Shown: piece after piece, positions 20,141 through 28,039 of the stretch
Numbering within the stretch: the stretch's first letter is position 1
Layout of the letters: every line of letters begins with the position of its first letter
Assembly: GCF_026930145.1 (NCBI RefSeq)
Contig: NZ_JANHOJ010000006.1
Coordinates: 1 to 54,708 of the forward strand
Origin: Bartonella sp. A05
GTDB lineage: Bacteria > Pseudomonadota > Alphaproteobacteria > Rhizobiales > Rhizobiaceae
Length of the DNA: 54,708 nt
Direction of reading: 5' to 3'
Made by a program: the position numbers and the translations under genes
The notes under the pieces: model-generated
What the model was told of the DNA's origin: nothing
What the model saw: only the letters and a program-made list of their open reading frames with translations
Databases searched by the model: none

Positions 20141-20467
20141 AACCAACGCATAACCAACGCCCATATGAGAAACGCAACCCAAATAAATGGCGCAAAATAA
20201 ACGCGTTATTATGGTTTTTCGCGGTTATTATAGTCTTTCAATGCAATCGCACTCTTTTAACATTGATTTTCATAAAACTATTAAAACGCTGCTTAACGCT
20301 TACTTTAGAGTATCCGCATTGTGTGCAATTTCAGTTTTTGGATATTTTATAAAGCACAAATGTTTTCTATAAAGTTATTTTAAGATTGTTTATTTACGGA
20401 TAAATATTTTACCATTATAAAAAGTTTGCGGTGAATACTTACAATCGCTTGAGGATACAGAAGAGCA

Positions 20468-21064
20468 ATGCAGAAAAAAAAATGCGAAACAGATGATAAT
20501 CGTAACAATTATTTGAAATATCTTTTAGAAAAAAGTCCTTCCGGTTATATTAAGCTTCTTAGAGAAGTTTTGCCTCTTCAAGTGAATAGTAAGGAGTATA
20601 ATATTTATTTAAAAGAAGATATACGCTTTTTAGTAGAGGAGGTTATGCAAACTTCTGAGGATACATTAGAACATCTAGCGGAAAAATGTCCCTCGGATTA
20701 TATTTACATGCTTAGTCAGATTTTGTTTTTGCAAAAGACTGGCAGGGGGTATAACTTTTTTTTAGTAGAGCGTATTATTCAGGCTTCTACAGTTAAGTTA
20801 AAATATCTAGCGGAAAAATGTCCCTCAGATTATATTTATCTATTTAGAAAAGCTTTATCCTATTACGTGAGTGATGAGCAGTATAATAAGACTTTTACAA
20901 AGGATATCCTTAATGCTGTCTGTTTAGAAACTTTATTGGAAAAAAGTCCGTCTAGTTTTGCTGATTTTGTTGGGGAGTTTTTGTCTCTTCAAGTTACTGA
21001 AAATCAGAATGATATTGATTTCATACAAGACGTTATAAAAAAAATTTTAATGATGCGTCCGTAA
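20468..21064 (+). CDS. Four-repeat protein, 198 residues, unknown
   Basis: The protein consists mainly of four degenerate repeats marked by LLEKSPSGYI, LAEKCPSDYIYML, LAEKCPSDYIYLF and LLEKSPSSFADF, with the E-K-x-P-S core at residues 21-25, 72-76, 116-120 and 158-162 (spacing 51, 44, 42). Each core is followed by a hydrophobic helix, so an alpha-solenoid is plausible. No signal peptide or membrane helix is seen. The frame is intact in a region where most genes are broken. I do not know the family. The next gene (21204) is on the same strand. Confidence 0.6.
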   Translation: MQKKKCETDDNRNNYLKYLLEKSPSGYIKLLREVLPLQVNSKEYNIYLKEDIRFLVEEVMQTSEDTLEHLAEKCPSDYIYMLSQILFLQKTGRGYNFFLVERIIQASTVKLKYLAEKCPSDYIYLFRKALSYYVSDEQYNKTFTKDILNAVCLETLLEKSPSSFADFVGEFLSLQVTENQNDIDFIQDVIKKILMMRP

Positions 21065-21203
21065 GAGATTTTTCAAAAAAATACATTATTTAGAAACTGT
21101 TTGTCATGATCTTTTTTAAATTTAGCACTCATTTTAGTTTTGTTGGAAAACTTAATAAACCGTCTAAAGGAGTAAAAAGTTAATCAGATATGCTGGGGTA
21201 CAC

Positions 21204-21773
21204 ATGATCTCGGTGGGAGATAATTATAATTCACAAAAAAGTGAACTGTGTAAGATAGAAGTTCATCTGGATGAGATAGAAGATAGTCTAGATAAAATAG
21301 AGAAACGTTTGGATAAGCTAAAAGGTAAGCTGTATAAGTCAATAAAAGATCAATGTCGTGCTATAGTAGATGAATTATGTAACATAGGAAGTAAACTGGA
21401 AGGTATAGAAGGTAAACTGTGTAATATAGGAGATCAAGCGGATGAGCTAAAAAGTAAATTTCTTGATTTAAAAGATAAGCTCTCTGGGCTAAACGTGCAA
21501 AAGAATTCTCTAGAAACTAAAGTGCATAATATAGAAAAGAGACGATATGATGTGGTAGAAGATAAGTTGCTGGAGTTGGAAGATCTATTTCAGAAGTTAG
21601 AAAATAGAAAGTTTTTTCGTATATTAGATACAGCGGAGAAATATTATCAATGGCTGAAGAGATTTGTGTTATCGCTTCTAGCATTTTTAAGTTTTGTTGC
21701 GGGAGTATACAGCTGTTGGGAAGCAATTTTAAGTATTTGGGAAGCAATTAAACTCAAATTCCTGAGTAATTAG
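21204..21773 (+). CDS. Coiled-coil protein with C-terminal membrane anchor
   Basis: 189 residues. Residues 10-135 are a long charged coiled coil built of repeated K-L-x-x-I-E-x-K-L segments (LDKIEKRLDKLKGKLYK, LEGIEGKLCNIGDQ). Residues 152-170 (RFVLSLLAFLSFVAGVY) form one membrane helix, and a second amphipathic or membrane segment ends the protein. This suggests a tail-anchored cytoplasmic rod. The best ribosome site (AAAGGAG) is about 30 bases upstream and precedes a five-codon frame (MLGYT) whose stop overlaps the start, so coupling through a leader is possible. Function unknown. Confidence 0.6.
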   Translation: MISVGDNYNSQKSELCKIEVHLDEIEDSLDKIEKRLDKLKGKLYKSIKDQCRAIVDELCNIGSKLEGIEGKLCNIGDQADELKSKFLDLKDKLSGLNVQKNSLETKVHNIEKRRYDVVEDKLLELEDLFQKLENRKFFRILDTAEKYYQWLKRFVLSLLAFLSFVAGVYSCWEAILSIWEAIKLKFLSN

Positions 21774-21774
21774 A

Positions 21775-21885
21775 TCAATCTTTTTTATCTAACCATGAAA
21801 GAGACGAAAATTCAGCACACAAGCCAACATATTCTTCATCTTCTTGCGATCATAAAACACGATAGATATAATGATTATTGTTCAT
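21775..21885 (-). pseudogene. HicB-family antitoxin remnant
   Basis: Minus-strand MNNNHYIYRVL, a stop, then SQEDEEYVGLCAEFSSLSWL is the N-terminal pattern of HicB-like antitoxins. The internal TGA and early end mark it as dead. The preceding codons on the same strand (KIADRLIKRIATVIND) resemble a ParE/RelE-type toxin fragment. Confidence 0.55.
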
Positions 21886-22145
21886 GCCTTGTTTCCTCTC
21901 TGGCGCTTAAGTATCATTAATGACAGTAGCAATTCTTTTTATTAATCTATCAGCAATTTTCAGACTACCAATAAATAGTATGGCTAGAGCGCTGGTTTCA
22001 TTATAATGATTCATTTGTAATTATCGGAGGAAAGAAACAAGCAACCAATATCAGCACAAGCATGCATATATGTATATAATTTTTTAAAAGCTTGTTATGT
22101 GGTCCAATTGTGCCATATAATGAAAAATAACTGTGAGGCCGAGTT

Positions 22146-22418
22146 ATGAATGTAGAAGCAGATTCAAAAGATGTTGTGCGTGCACGAATAGATAAGAATT
22201 TAAAGAAAGAAGCCAATGCGATATTAGCAACTATGGGACTGACGGTATCTGATTTTGTGCGGATTACTTTAACTAAAGTGGTAAGTGAGCAGGGATTACC
22301 ATTTGATATGCATGTTCCTAACCGGTTAACGGCTGAAACTCTGAACAAGAGTGAAAAAGGTGAAGATGTGTACGTTGCAAAAAATATGAAGGATTTATTT
22401 CGTGATTTGGGGATCTAA
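22146..22418 (+). CDS. RelB/DinJ-family antitoxin
   Basis: 90 residues with an N-terminal ribbon-helix-helix (DVVRARIDKNLKKEANAIL) and the RelB/DinJ helix TVSDFVRITLTKVV. It binds DNA as a dimer and neutralises its partner toxin. Its stop overlaps the start of the downstream YafQ-type toxin gene, which is broken, so this antitoxin is now unpartnered. A remnant of the same module lies at 48.2 kb. Confidence 0.85.
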   Translation: MNVEADSKDVVRARIDKNLKKEANAILATMGLTVSDFVRITLTKVVSEQGLPFDMHVPNRLTAETLNKSEKGEDVYVAKNMKDLFRDLGI

Positions 22419-22689
22419 TGTTTGAAATAATTCGTTCTAATCAATTTAAACGAGACATTAAAATTATTAAAAGACGTGGCAAGGATTTAGAGTAAATCAA
22501 AAAAGTAATGCAGTTACTTATAGAGAGGAAGCCTTTGCCTTTACATTATATAAAGATCACCCTCTGAAAGGGAATTGGAGCAATTTTCGAGATGTACATA
22601 TTGAGCCAGATTGGCTGTTAATTTACAAAATTAGTGATAATCAAATACGGTTTGAGCGTACGGGCAAGCATTCTGATTTATTTCAATGA
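22418..22689 (+). pseudogene. YafQ-type toxin, inactivated
   Basis: Reads MFEIIRSNQFKRDIKIIKRR and GKDLE, then TAA. It continues after the stop as IKKVMQLLIERKPLPLHY and, after a two-base shift near 22543, as KDHPLKGNWSNFRDVHIEP, WLLIYKISDN and RFERTGKHSDLF. These are the YafQ mRNA-interferase motifs. One nonsense and one frameshift lesion are visible. Confidence 0.85.
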
Positions 22690-22858
22690 ATTGAACCTCA
22701 TCATTTTTCTGCTGTTTTGGGTTACTCAAAGATTATAGATGGGTAAAGAGTGGGTAGAGGATTGTTACAAAAAAGCCTGCGATTGATCAATGACTAGTGA
22801 ATCCTTCAAAAGAGGATGTTAAGACGAGTCTACATGAATGGCATAGGGGGGAAAAGAT

Positions 22859-23408
22859 ATGCCCAAAAAGAAAAAAACGTGCAAAACGTGGACGACCACG
22901 GATTAATGGATGTGTGAGAGAGCCAAATGGCCGTATCTTGCGTGCGAAAAAGCCCTATGCTCCTGCTGATCAATTGGTCATTCAAATGCGTATGAAGCAT
23001 TTCGGGCTTCGGTATGAAGATGCTAAGAGCCCGCTTGCTGGTTCTTATATTGGGCGGTTATGTTTATCAGGAGGAAAAGAGGGCATCAGCCAAGAGCAGT
23101 ATGATGCAGCGCAACAGTATCTTCAAGTAAGAAACGACTATTTATGTGCTAAAGGTCTTCCTAGTGGCCATTATGATAATATAGTGACAAGTCAAGATCA
23201 AGACGGCCTTGAAAAATGGGTTACAATAGCGACTAATCGCTATGAAGACATGAAAGAGGCGATCAAAGAAGTACAGTGTTTACATCCCTCTCATAACTTT
23301 TATGCTGCACTACAATATCTTGTTATAGAAAATCAATCATTGCCATATCTTGTTAATTCGCTGCGTATTGTTCTTAATGCGCTTCATAAGCATTTTTGCG
23401 GGAAATAG
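22859..23408 (+). CDS. Phage-type basic protein (RGRPRI motif), possible frameshift at A7
   Basis: The C-terminal 170 residues (VREPNGRILRAKKPYAPADQ, then RLCLSGGKEGISQEQYDAAQ) match a conserved phage-associated hypothetical family that I recall from rhizobial prophages; its exact role is unknown. The in-frame start is a weak GTG at 22797 (203 residues). The likely original start is the ATG at 22859, with GGGGGGA just upstream, reading MPKKKK. It joins the main frame only if the seven-A run at 22871-22877 is one base shorter. So this is either a recent frameshift or a slippage-controlled gene. Confidence 0.6.
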
Positions 23409-23480
23409 TGAAAGACGTGATGTGAAACGTCCAATGTGTTTTGTTTGTAGGATAGTGAATAAAGAGCAGGGAAGCCCATT

Positions 23481-23708
23481 ATGATGATATCTATTCAGTT
23501 GCCACACGATATTGAAACACGTTTGAACAATCTATTGGCTAAGACGGGGCGTGAGAAATCTTCTTTTTTGCGCAAAATTATTGAATATGGGATAGAGGAG
23601 GCAGAAGATTGTTATTTAGCCTCTGAGGAAAAGCGGCGTATTCAAAAGGGAGATGCCACTTTTTATAGCTCTTCAGAGGTGAGGAAAGAGCTTGGTTTGG
23701 ACGATTAG
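23481..23708 (+). CDS. Ribbon-helix-helix antitoxin-like protein
   Basis: 75 residues. The CopG/RHH fold is evident: a beta strand (MISIQLPHDIETRLNNLL), then the helix-turn-helix TGREKSSFLRKIIEYGIEE. The acidic tail ends in SSEVRKELGLDD, as in RelB-like antitoxins. No toxin gene follows within 110 bases, so it is an orphan antitoxin or a transcription regulator. Confidence 0.75.
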   Translation: MMISIQLPHDIETRLNNLLAKTGREKSSFLRKIIEYGIEEAEDCYLASEEKRRIQKGDATFYSSSEVRKELGLDD

Positions 23709-23826
23709 ATAACCTTATAAAAAGCTACGCAATTCCTGTGTGTTATAAAAAATGAACAAATGTTGCATTACAAGTGTAATTACAATATAATGCATGACAA
23801 ACGTAATGATACTGTGATGGTAAATA

Positions 23827-24084
23827 GTGATGAGCACAATACAAATTAGAGTTGATGAAAATTTGAAAAAGGATGCCTATCAAGCATTTGAAAAGTTGAA
23901 TCTACCACCATCTGATGCACTACGCTTGTTTTTACGTTATGTAGCAGAAAATGGGAAGTTACCTTTTTCAGAGATTTCTGTCATGATAAGTGATAACGAT
24001 GAAGACAGTGATATTCTAGAAGTTGTTCGCGAACGTCTCAAAAATCCAGCAAAACGTATCAGAGTTAACCTCAATGATCTTTAA
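23827..24084 (+). CDS. RelB/DinJ-family antitoxin (intact pair)
   Basis: 85 residues with a ribbon-helix-helix N-terminus (MSTIQIRVDENLKKDAYQAF) and the typical LNLPPSDALRLFLRYV helix. It overlaps the toxin gene by 11 bases. The AT-rich DNA before it, with paired ATTACA/TGTAAT elements near 23770-23805, is a likely autoregulated operator. The pair looks functional. Confidence 0.85.
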   Translation: MMSTIQIRVDENLKKDAYQAFEKLNLPPSDALRLFLRYVAENGKLPFSEISVMISDNDEDSDILEVVRERLKNPAKRIRVNLNDL

Positions 24085-24367
24085 TATTGAGTTTGACGAG
24101 CGAGCACTAAACGAATGGAAAAAGATAGATAAAGCTATTCGAGAACAGTTTAAAAAGAAGTTACAGAAATTACAAAGTAATCCATATATTGAGTCAGCAC
24201 GCTTATATGGCGATTTAGCTGGTTGTTATAAAATAAAACTGCGATCCTCAGGTTTTCGTTTGGTTTATCAAGTAATTGATAAAGAAATCGTGATCTTGGT
24301 TGTTGCTGTTGGTAAACGTGAAGATAAAAAAGTTTATGAATTAGCTAGTGCACGAATACAAAAATAA
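24074..24367 (+). CDS. RelE-type mRNA interferase toxin
   Basis: 97 residues from the ATG at 24074 (MIFNIEFDERALNEWKKID). A longer frame starting at 24023 lies inside the antitoxin gene. Family landmarks are the N-terminal strand with F-D-x-x-A-x-x-E-W-x-K, the basic helix QFKKKLQKLQ, ARLYGDLAGCYKIKLR, and the active-site region RLVYQV with KREDKKVY near the end. It is expected to cleave ribosome-bound mRNA. The antitoxin gene lies immediately upstream and overlaps it. Confidence 0.88.
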   Translation: MIFNIEFDERALNEWKKIDKAIREQFKKKLQKLQSNPYIESARLYGDLAGCYKIKLRSSGFRLVYQVIDKEIVILVVAVGKREDKKVYELASARIQK

Positions 24368-25091
24368 GGAGCTTTATTAATTAAACCAAACCTTGTTCTT
24401 ATTTGATGAAAACTGTGTCAAATTGCCATTTACAGCGCTAAAAGTATTTTTATGACAAAAAACACCAAAACATATGCAAAATCTTCTCAGTGGTCTTTTC
24501 TGTGGATATTACAGCATATATAAAAAATATCCCAATTAAATAGAATAAAACTCTTGAATTTTCTTTAATAAGCATTTAATCTGAAGAATATATTTTAATT
24601 TTTAAAGAAAGGAGATAAAATGGGGTAAAATTTAAATTAAAAAAAAATATTGCCCTTCTTGGTTTGGAAGGTATCTTTGGCGGATTCGGACAAACCATTT
24701 ACGGGCAAATTGACACAACAGATGAAATTCTGTTTAAGATTTTGATTATATGCTTTATTATAGAAAGCATTATAAAATTATCCCGAAAGAGATAACAAAA
24801 ATGGTGGCGGAATGAAAGCTAAAGGCTATTCCTTGCAGATTCTTTCGCCACTTCACTGCTTAACCATTCTTTTCAATTCCCTTATAAAATGTACAATCTT
24901 ACTAATTTTATACAAACTCATTAACAAATTAACGCGTAAATCATTTCGCAGATTACACAAAGATAAACAAAATGTCAAATAAGTAAATTCTGTTTTCTCA
25001 ATTGAACTCTTGCGTTTAAAAAATAAAGAACGCGAGATGTAGATTTCTGTTAACAATATGGCGGAAATATGTTTTTTTTCAAACTGGGTGC
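24368..25091. other. Gap with one broken small membrane gene
   Basis: 724 bases. At 24620 an ATG with AAAGGAGAT upstream runs into a stop after two codons. Shifting one base opens a frame to 24795 encoding ALLGLEGIFGGFGQTIYGQ and a hydrophobic helix (ILFKILIICFIIESIIKL). It looks like a small membrane protein killed by a frameshift. Nothing else is recognisable. Confidence 0.45.
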
Positions 25092-25269
25092 CTAAGAAAC
25101 ACCGTTATAGTAAGCGGGTAGATTGCCGATACAATCATTTTCTGCATAACATTAAATGCTTTGACTCATTGTATGTTTGTAGCATACAATGAGCTTGTCG
25201 GGTGTAGTTATGCCATACAACACCCTTACGGGAAAAGCATAATGACGGACTTACTACCGTGTTTCTTAG
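25092..25269. ncRNA. Candidate structured RNA, four nested helices
   Basis: Complementary arms nest to form a closed junction. The outer stem pairs 25092-25102 with 25259-25269 (11 perfect pairs) and, inside it, 25109-25114 with 25250-25255 (6 pairs). A second stem pairs 25156-25162 with 25234-25240 (7 pairs). Inside lie two hairpins: 25165-25175 with 25183-25193 (11 perfect pairs, 7-base loop) and 25200-25205 with 25220-25225 (6 pairs). The element ends 58 bases before the antirepressor gene. It may be a leader or cis-regulatory RNA, or an independent RNA. The fold is symmetrical on both strands, so orientation is unproven; the downstream gene suggests plus. Confidence 0.55.
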
Positions 25270-25327
25270 CGTCCGATACCTTTTCTAAGGTGTCATTAAG
25301 AAACATCTAAATAGTAAGGAGTTCGTA

Positions 25328-26041
25328 ATGAACACTCTCATTCCAATTAAGGAAAATATCATTGGGCAGGAAACTGTCCAAACAGTAAATGCGCGTGAGC
25401 TGTATGCGTTTTTAGAAAGCAAAGTGCGTTTCAATGATTGGATTGCACGCCGAATTAAAGAGTATGATTTTCACCAATTTTGGCAAGAAATCAAAAAGAT
25501 GTCGTCCGAGCACAGAATATTACCTCACCTTAGAAATGGCGAAAGAGTTTGCCATGGTTGAGCGTAACGAAAAGGGTAAGCAAGCGCGTTAATATTTCAT
25601 TGAATGCGAACGGCGAGCAAAGCAAGCAACCACTACGCGCATTGACTATTCAAGCCTGAAGCAATGCTAGGCTTTGTAACGCACCTCAAAGACGAAATAG
25701 AGCGTAAAAATACCATCATTGCTGAACTAGAAGCAAAAGCAAAGGCACTGGAGAGTTTCAAACGCAGTGATGGATTGTTTGGACTAACCGAGGCAGCAAA
25801 GATACTGGAAATGCTGCCAAAAGAGCTAACACATTATTTACGATGCAATTATTGGATTTATCGACGTTCTCCCGGAGAACCTTTATTGCCTTATCAGGAC
25901 AAGATCAGAAAAGGTCTGATGGATTGCGTCACCTTCACTGTACAACGACAGGATGGAACAGAAAAAGTAGTTTCGACAACTAAACTCACCACTCAGGGGC
26001 TTGCCTGCTTGAGAGAGCAGTTCCATGGGGGTGTACAATGA
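25328..26041 (+). pseudogene. Phage antirepressor with AntA and KilAC domains, broken
   Basis: It begins well (MNTLIPIKENIIG, then VNARELYAFLESKVRFNDWI), the AntA domain, with AGTAAGGAG upstream. Near 25500 the frame shifts: the expected CRPSTEYYLTLEMAKEFAM is in the next frame, where a TAA interrupts QAR-YFIECERR. From 25664 a third stretch (FGLTEAAKILEMLPKELTHY) gives a full C-terminal KilAC DNA-binding domain, read as its own 125-residue frame. The KilAC stop overlaps the start of the next gene (ATGA). Confidence 0.8.
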
Positions 26042-26316
26042 ACAGAATAGACCCTAAGAATATGGATACTGAATTTCTGTGTGATTTATGGATGAAGCTG
26101 TCTCAGTTTTCTAATCATGAAAGTATTGGAGATGAAGAATGCACCATTTTGACAGATATTATGGAAAAAGTAGAGCAGGCTTTAATTGTCAGGCTTCAAA
26201 ATGAATTACCAAGTTTTATAAAGGTCATGACCGTTTTTACCAACTTTGGAGATTCAGAACTTTCCAAAAACTTGGATCCTTGGTTAAAAATTTATAACAC
26301 AAGCCCCATCCATTAA
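26038..26316 (+). CDS. Hypothetical protein, 92 residues, in a repeated block
   Basis: Acidic helical protein, translationally coupled to the antirepressor C-terminal fragment by ATGA. No motif is recognised. Its 3' 219 bases recur at 27168-27385 with point changes, and a shorter trace occurs near 28175-28238. Within the island it is therefore part of a locally multiplied unit. The stop codon sits in the loop of a terminator. Confidence 0.55.
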   Translation: MNRIDPKNMDTEFLCDLWMKLSQFSNHESIGDEECTILTDIMEKVEQALIVRLQNELPSFIKVMTVFTNFGDSELSKNLDPWLKIYNTSPIH

Positions 26317-26330
26317 GGATGGGGATATTT
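26304..26330 (+). terminator. Intrinsic terminator
   Basis: CCCCATCC/GGATGGGG, a perfect eight-base stem with loop ATTAA that contains the stop codon of the preceding gene, followed by ATATTTT. Confidence 0.8.
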
Positions 26331-26346
26331 TGCTTATTTTGCAATA

Positions 26347-26529
26347 TTAAGGACATTCATGTTTTCGCTTAAGGTATTCATTTTCTTCTTCAAGAATGTT
26401 ATTCCTTACCCGAAGGTTATCAATTACTCGCTTGAGATCTTTGATTTCTGCTTCTGCTTCTGACTCACAACTCACAAGATAAAAAGCTGTTATTAAGCAG
26501 ATAACTACTGAAAATATTGCGCTTTTCAT
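26347..26529 (-). CDS. Small lipoprotein with coiled-coil tail
   Basis: 60 residues from the ATG at 26529, with AGGAGGT about 11 bases upstream. A hydrophobic signal (AIFSVVICLITAFYLVSC) ends in a lipobox L-V-S-C. The mature part (residue 21 on) is a charged helix with heptad spacing (LKRVIDNLRVRNNILEEE). This architecture fits an outer-spanin/Rz1-like or entry-exclusion lipoprotein of a phage or plasmid, which is inference. It is encoded opposite to its neighbours. Confidence 0.65.
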   Translation of the reverse strand: MKSAIFSVVICLITAFYLVSCESEAEAEIKDLKRVIDNLRVRNNILEEENEYLKRKHECP

Positions 26530-26659
26530 TTGCAAAAATACCTCCTAAATTACGGATATTATGAATAGCACAGCGTTTAATAGATTCGTTCAAATTTGAT
26601 CAATTTGTATTTATTTAATGCACAAATACCAAGATATGTGCCTTTTTATTAAAGAAAGG

Positions 26660-27064
26660 ATGAGCAGAATGAAAAGGTTTTTTGCCATTGCCAAAAAGTA
26701 TGAAGATTCTGCTTTCGGTGTTCAATTTCCTGATTTTGAAGGCCTTTTTTCTGCGGCCGATGAGGAAGAACAGTTGATGGCTAATGCAACGGAAGCATTG
26801 CAACTTTATTGTGAAGAAATGGACACAGTGCCTGAACCATTAAAACTTCAAGAAGTGATGCAACAAGAAACTGTTAAAGCAGCTTTGTTGGAAGGTGGTT
26901 TTTTAATACAGGTTCCATTTATTGAAAATGATGCAGAAGTTGTGCGCACGAATATCTCGATTGAGAGAGGACTTTTGCGTGCGATTGATGAATGTGCACA
27001 CGAAAGAAGGCTAACGAGATCAGCCTTTTTGTCAACAGCAGCACGTCATGAACTTAATATTTAG
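26660..27064 (+). CDS. HicB-family antitoxin, orphan
   Basis: 134 residues from MSRMKRFFAIAKK, with AAAGAAAGG immediately upstream. Residues 1-80 are the HicB RNase-H-like fold (GVQFPDFEGLFSAADEEEQ, ATEALQLYCEEM). The C-terminus is a ribbon-helix-helix (VRTNISIERGLLRAIDECAH, TRSAFLSTAARHEL) for DNA binding. No hicA toxin gene is found on either side. Part of the C-terminus is duplicated at 28040-28165. Confidence 0.85.
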   Translation: MSRMKRFFAIAKKYEDSAFGVQFPDFEGLFSAADEEEQLMANATEALQLYCEEMDTVPEPLKLQEVMQQETVKAALLEGGFLIQVPFIENDAEVVRTNISIERGLLRAIDECAHERRLTRSAFLSTAARHELNI

Positions 27065-27129
27065 GACTAGAAGATTGTTTAGCTGAGAGTCCAAATTTAG
27101 ATAAATAATTTTATAATTTATAAAAACGC

Positions 27130-27157
27130 AAGGCTGGAGTTAAATTCCGGCCTTTTT
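27130..27157 (+). terminator. Intrinsic terminator after hicB
   Basis: AAGGCTGGA pairs with TTCCGGCCTT (one G-U), followed by TTTTTT, 65 bases after the stop. A damaged version is seen at 28992-29020. Confidence 0.8.
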
Positions 27158-27167
27158 TCATAAAAAT

Positions 27168-27385
27168 TATTTCAGTTTTCTAATCATGAAAATATTGGAG
27201 AGGAAGAATGCACCATTTTGACAGATATTATGGAAAAAGTAGAACAGGCTTTACTTATTAATATCCAAAATGAATTCCCAAGTTTTATAAAGGTCATGAC
27301 TGTTTTTACCGACTTTGGAAATTCAGAACTTTCCAAAAATTTGGATTCTTTGTTAAAAACTTATAATACAAATCTTATCCATTAG
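27168..27385 (+). pseudogene. Second, truncated copy of the 92-residue hypothetical gene
   Basis: Closely matches 26098-26316, including the terminator region in damaged form, but lacks the 5' third and any start. It marks a local duplication of the hypothetical-plus-hicB block. Confidence 0.85.
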
Positions 27386-27472
27386 GGTGGGGGGAGTTAT
27401 TATCCACATTAATTCTTTCTTTTAGATTTGTATCATGATATGATATATAAAACAGCGAATGAAAGTCATTGA

Positions 27473-27979
27473 GTGATAAAATCTTTTGCTGATAAGTGGT
27501 GTAAATCTCTTTTGGAAGATAACCCACCCAAAGGCTTTCCTATGAATTTGGTACGCACAGCACAAAGAAAATTATTTATATTGGATAAAGCTGTTGATTT
27601 CAAAGATTTGCGCAGTCTTCTCGGTAATCGTTTAGAAGCATTGAAAGGTGACCGACAAGGACAATATTCTATCCATATTAATGACCAATTTCGTATTTGT
27701 TTTGAGTGGCGTTCCAATAACGCCTATAAGGTTGAAAAAGAATATGCACTTTCGGCTTATGCGCTTGCCAAAGCGTTAAATATTCCACGCACGCGCATAG
27801 AACGTATTATTGCTGAAAATAGTCCTATAACCCCTGATACAGCTTTAAGGTTAGCTTATTTTTTTGATACGACAGCTGAATTTTGGCTTAACATGCAGGC
27901 TGCCTATGACGTGCATGTATTACAAGCGGAAAAAGCAGAAGAATTCGCTAAAATAGACAAAGTCAAGCATATGGCCTAA
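27473..27979 (+). CDS. HigB toxin and HigA antitoxin fused in one frame
   Basis: 168 residues from a GTG. Residues 1-85 are a HigB/plasmid-maintenance killer toxin (MIKSFADKWCKSLL, DKAVDFKDLRSL, GQYSIHINDQFRICFEW). After AYKVEKEYA the protein runs straight into the HigA helix-turn-helix (LSAYALAKALNIPRTRIERI, then PDTALRLAYFFDTT). Normally these are two adjacent genes totalling about 190 residues. Here the toxin's last residues, the intergenic DNA and the antitoxin N-terminus are missing, as after an in-frame deletion. The product may be a self-neutralised toxin or a dead fusion. Confidence 0.85.
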   Translation: MIKSFADKWCKSLLEDNPPKGFPMNLVRTAQRKLFILDKAVDFKDLRSLLGNRLEALKGDRQGQYSIHINDQFRICFEWRSNNAYKVEKEYALSAYALAKALNIPRTRIERIIAENSPITPDTALRLAYFFDTTAEFWLNMQAAYDVHVLQAEKAEEFAKIDKVKHMA

Positions 27980-28039
27980 AAGCGGTTAGAACAGAAATGT
28001 TAACCTATTCTCAATGACAATGAATAGGAGGAATACTTT

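Noticed and set aside
24023..24073. Upstream extension of the RelE toxin frame
   Set aside because: It lies wholly within the antitoxin gene, and the family start matches the ATG at 24074.
24853..25056. 67-codon minus-strand frame before the structured RNA
   Set aside because: Starts with TTG without a ribosome site; composition reflects AT-rich DNA. No family resemblance.
25092..25269. Structured element considered as a known riboswitch
   Set aside because: I find no conserved core of the thiamin, cobalamin, SAM, FMN or glycine classes, and the downstream gene is a phage antirepressor, not a metabolic gene.
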